From assembly GCF_017356245.1 (NCBI RefSeq), contig NZ_JAFMZZ010000004.1:156741-220740 (forward strand): 64,000 nt of DNA. The letters run 5' to 3'. The stretch is from Bordetella petrii (GTDB lineage: Bacteria > Pseudomonadota > Gammaproteobacteria > Burkholderiales > Burkholderiaceae_B). Positions within the stretch are counted from its first letter, which is position 1. Every line of letters starts with the position of its first letter. The translations under genes were made by a program, and so were the position numbers. Below, piece by piece: positions 62,880-64,000 of the stretch. The notes under the pieces are model-generated. The model was not told where the DNA came from and ran no database searches. It worked only from the letters and a program-made list of their open reading frames with translations.

Positions 62880-64000
62880 GCAATCGCTTGTTGTTGTGGC
62901 AGGCTGGGCAGGGCGGCCAGCAGCCGCCCCAGGTCTTCTTTCAGGTCGGCCGGGTCTTCCAGGCCGATGTGCAGGCGCAGCAGGTAGCCGGGCGCGGCCG
63001 CCTGCCCCGCGAACCGCGTGCTGGCCGGGTCCACGGGCAGCACCAGGCTTTCGTAGCCGCCCCACGACGAACCGATGCCGAACAACTGCAGCTGCCCGAT
63101 GGCGGCTTCGACCGCCGCATGGGAAAAGTCCGGATGGAACTCCACCGTCAGCAGGCCGTTGCTGCCCGCGGCGTCGCGGCGCCACAAAGCATGGTTGCGG
63201 TCGCCCGGCAGGGCAGGATGAAATACCGTGCTGATGGCCGCCTGGCCCGCCAGCCAGCCGGCGATGTCCAGCGCGCTTTGCGCATGGCGCTGCAGCCGCA
63301 GGTCCAGGGTGCGCAGGCCGCGCAGCACCAGAAAGGCGTCTTCCGCCGCCACGGTCTGGCCCAGGTTGATGCTGACGTTCTCGATGGCGTCGAAGTGCGC
63401 CCGGGTGGTGGTCACCGACCCCATCATCACGTCGGAATGGCCGCCCAGGTACTTGGTGGCCGCCACCACCGAGATGTCGCACCCCAGCGCCAGCGGCCGG
63501 TAGGCCAGGCTGGAGCCCCAGGTGTTGTCGGCGCACAGCAGCATGCCGCGCTCGCGGCAGGTGCGCGCAATGGCCGGCAGGTCCGGCATGTCGTACAGCA
63601 GCGAGCCGGGCGATTCGGCATACACCATGCGCGTCTCGGGCCGCAGGTGGCGCTGCCATTCGGGATCATGCGGGTTGAAGAAGCTGTAGCCGATGCCGTA
63701 CTGCACCAGCTGGGTCGCGCACAGGCGCCTGACCGGCTCGTACACCCCTTCCTGGATCAGCACGTGGTCGCCCGTCTTCAGGCAGGCCAGCAAGGTGGAC
63801 GCGATGGCCGCCAGCCCCGTCGGAAACAGCTTGGTGCGATAGCCGCCTTCGAGCTCGGTGATCGCGTCTTCCAGCGCGTACACGGTCTCGTTGCCGCGGG
63901 CGCCGTACGACAGCACTCGCTGCGTTTCGCGCTGCTTGCGCGCGCCGCGCCATTGCTCCAGGCTTTCGAAAAGATAGGTGCTGCCCTTCACGATAGGGGT
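62876..64000 (-). CDS. cystathionine beta-lyase-type C-S lyase, 5' end beyond window
   Basis: The visible ~375 residues belong to the Cys/Met-metabolism PLP family: YGARGNETVYALEDAITELEGG, FPTGLAAIASTLLACLKTGDHVL, the PLP-binding MLLCADNTWGSSL (Asp) and Lys in VVAATKYLGGHSDVMMG. The frame continues past a GTG at 63991 with residues TPIV before KGSTYLFES, matching family sequence ahead of it, so the true start lies to the right. It cleaves cystathionine, cystine or a similar C-S bond. The gene is the first visible member of the operon. Confidence 0.9.
   Translation of the reverse strand, partial: TPIVKGSTYLFESLEQWRGARKQRETQRVLSYGARGNETVYALEDAITELEGGYRTKLFPTGLAAIASTLLACLKTGDHVLIQEGVYEPVRRLCATQLVQYGIGYSFFNPHDPEWQRHLRPETRMVYAESPGSLLYDMPDLPAIARTCRERGMLLCADNTWGSSLAYRPLALGCDISVVAATKYLGGHSDVMMGSVTTTRAHFDAIENVSINLGQTVAAEDAFLVLRGLRTLDLRLQRHAQSALDIAGWLAGQAAISTVFHPALPGDRNHALWRRDAAGSNGLLTVEFHPDFSHAAVEAAIGQLQLFGIGSSWGGYESLVLPVDPASTRFAGQAAAPGYLLRLHIGLEDPADLKEDLGRLLAALPSLPQQQAIA

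Overview
The window is GC-rich and densely coded, in the style of a betaproteobacterium. A Bordetella/Achromobacter-type member of the Alcaligenaceae fits best: there are four full-length Bug-type (tripartite tricarboxylate) solute receptors plus one remnant, a Bordetella-like type VI secretion (T6SS) locus, DUF4148 and DUF3008 small proteins, paired short chromate transporters and several LysR/MocR regulators. Genus is inferred from gene content only. No tRNA, rRNA, insertion sequence, integrase or CRISPR array is visible.

Region 1 (1-14551) is most of a T6SS locus. On the minus strand, from upstream to downstream, come tssA, tssB, tssC, hcp (tssD), tagJ/impE, tssE, tssF, a DUF3540 gene, tssG, a small Tlde1-like gene, a small secreted protein gene and tssH/clpV. 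tssJ follows and runs toward the left edge; the core membrane genes tssK, tssL and tssM and the spike genes must lie outside. A plus-strand FHA-domain gene sits between tssJ and tssH. The Tlde1-like gene and its secreted partner look like an effector/immunity pair built into the structural operon, but the L,D-transpeptidase His/Cys pair is missing.

Region 2 (14552-25868) holds stress and housekeeping genes: a DUF4105 membrane protein, a 16-cysteine copper-binding four-helix protein, an SDR-DoxX fusion, a BON-domain protein, a D-aminoacylase, a RidA protein, a Bug remnant, and an HscC-type Hsp70 followed by a membrane-anchored J-like protein with a TonB-like C-terminus.

Region 3 (25869-48254) is catabolic: a two-subunit molybdenum hydroxylase, several Bug receptors, amidohydrolase and PhzF genes, and a run reading Bug - HisC-like aminotransferase - Bug - ThDP enzyme - aldehyde dehydrogenase. 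That run looks like a transaminate/decarboxylate/oxidise route for an amino acid. It is followed by LysR and GlxA-type regulators, catalase, an HD hydrolase, a YcaC-like hydrolase and a split chromate transporter.

Region 4 (48255-58174) contains two modules, each pairing a MocR regulator with an AhpD-like protein, interspersed with oxidoreductases, a DedA protein, a GNAT acetyltransferase and an azoreductase. Upstream sites in both modules share half-sites spaced 24 nt apart, which look like MocR operators.

Region 5 (58203-64000) is one minus-strand operon: a PLP-dependent C-S lyase (cut by the right edge), a four-rhodanese protein and a complete polar amino-acid ABC importer. It reads as uptake and desulfuration of a sulfur-containing amino acid.
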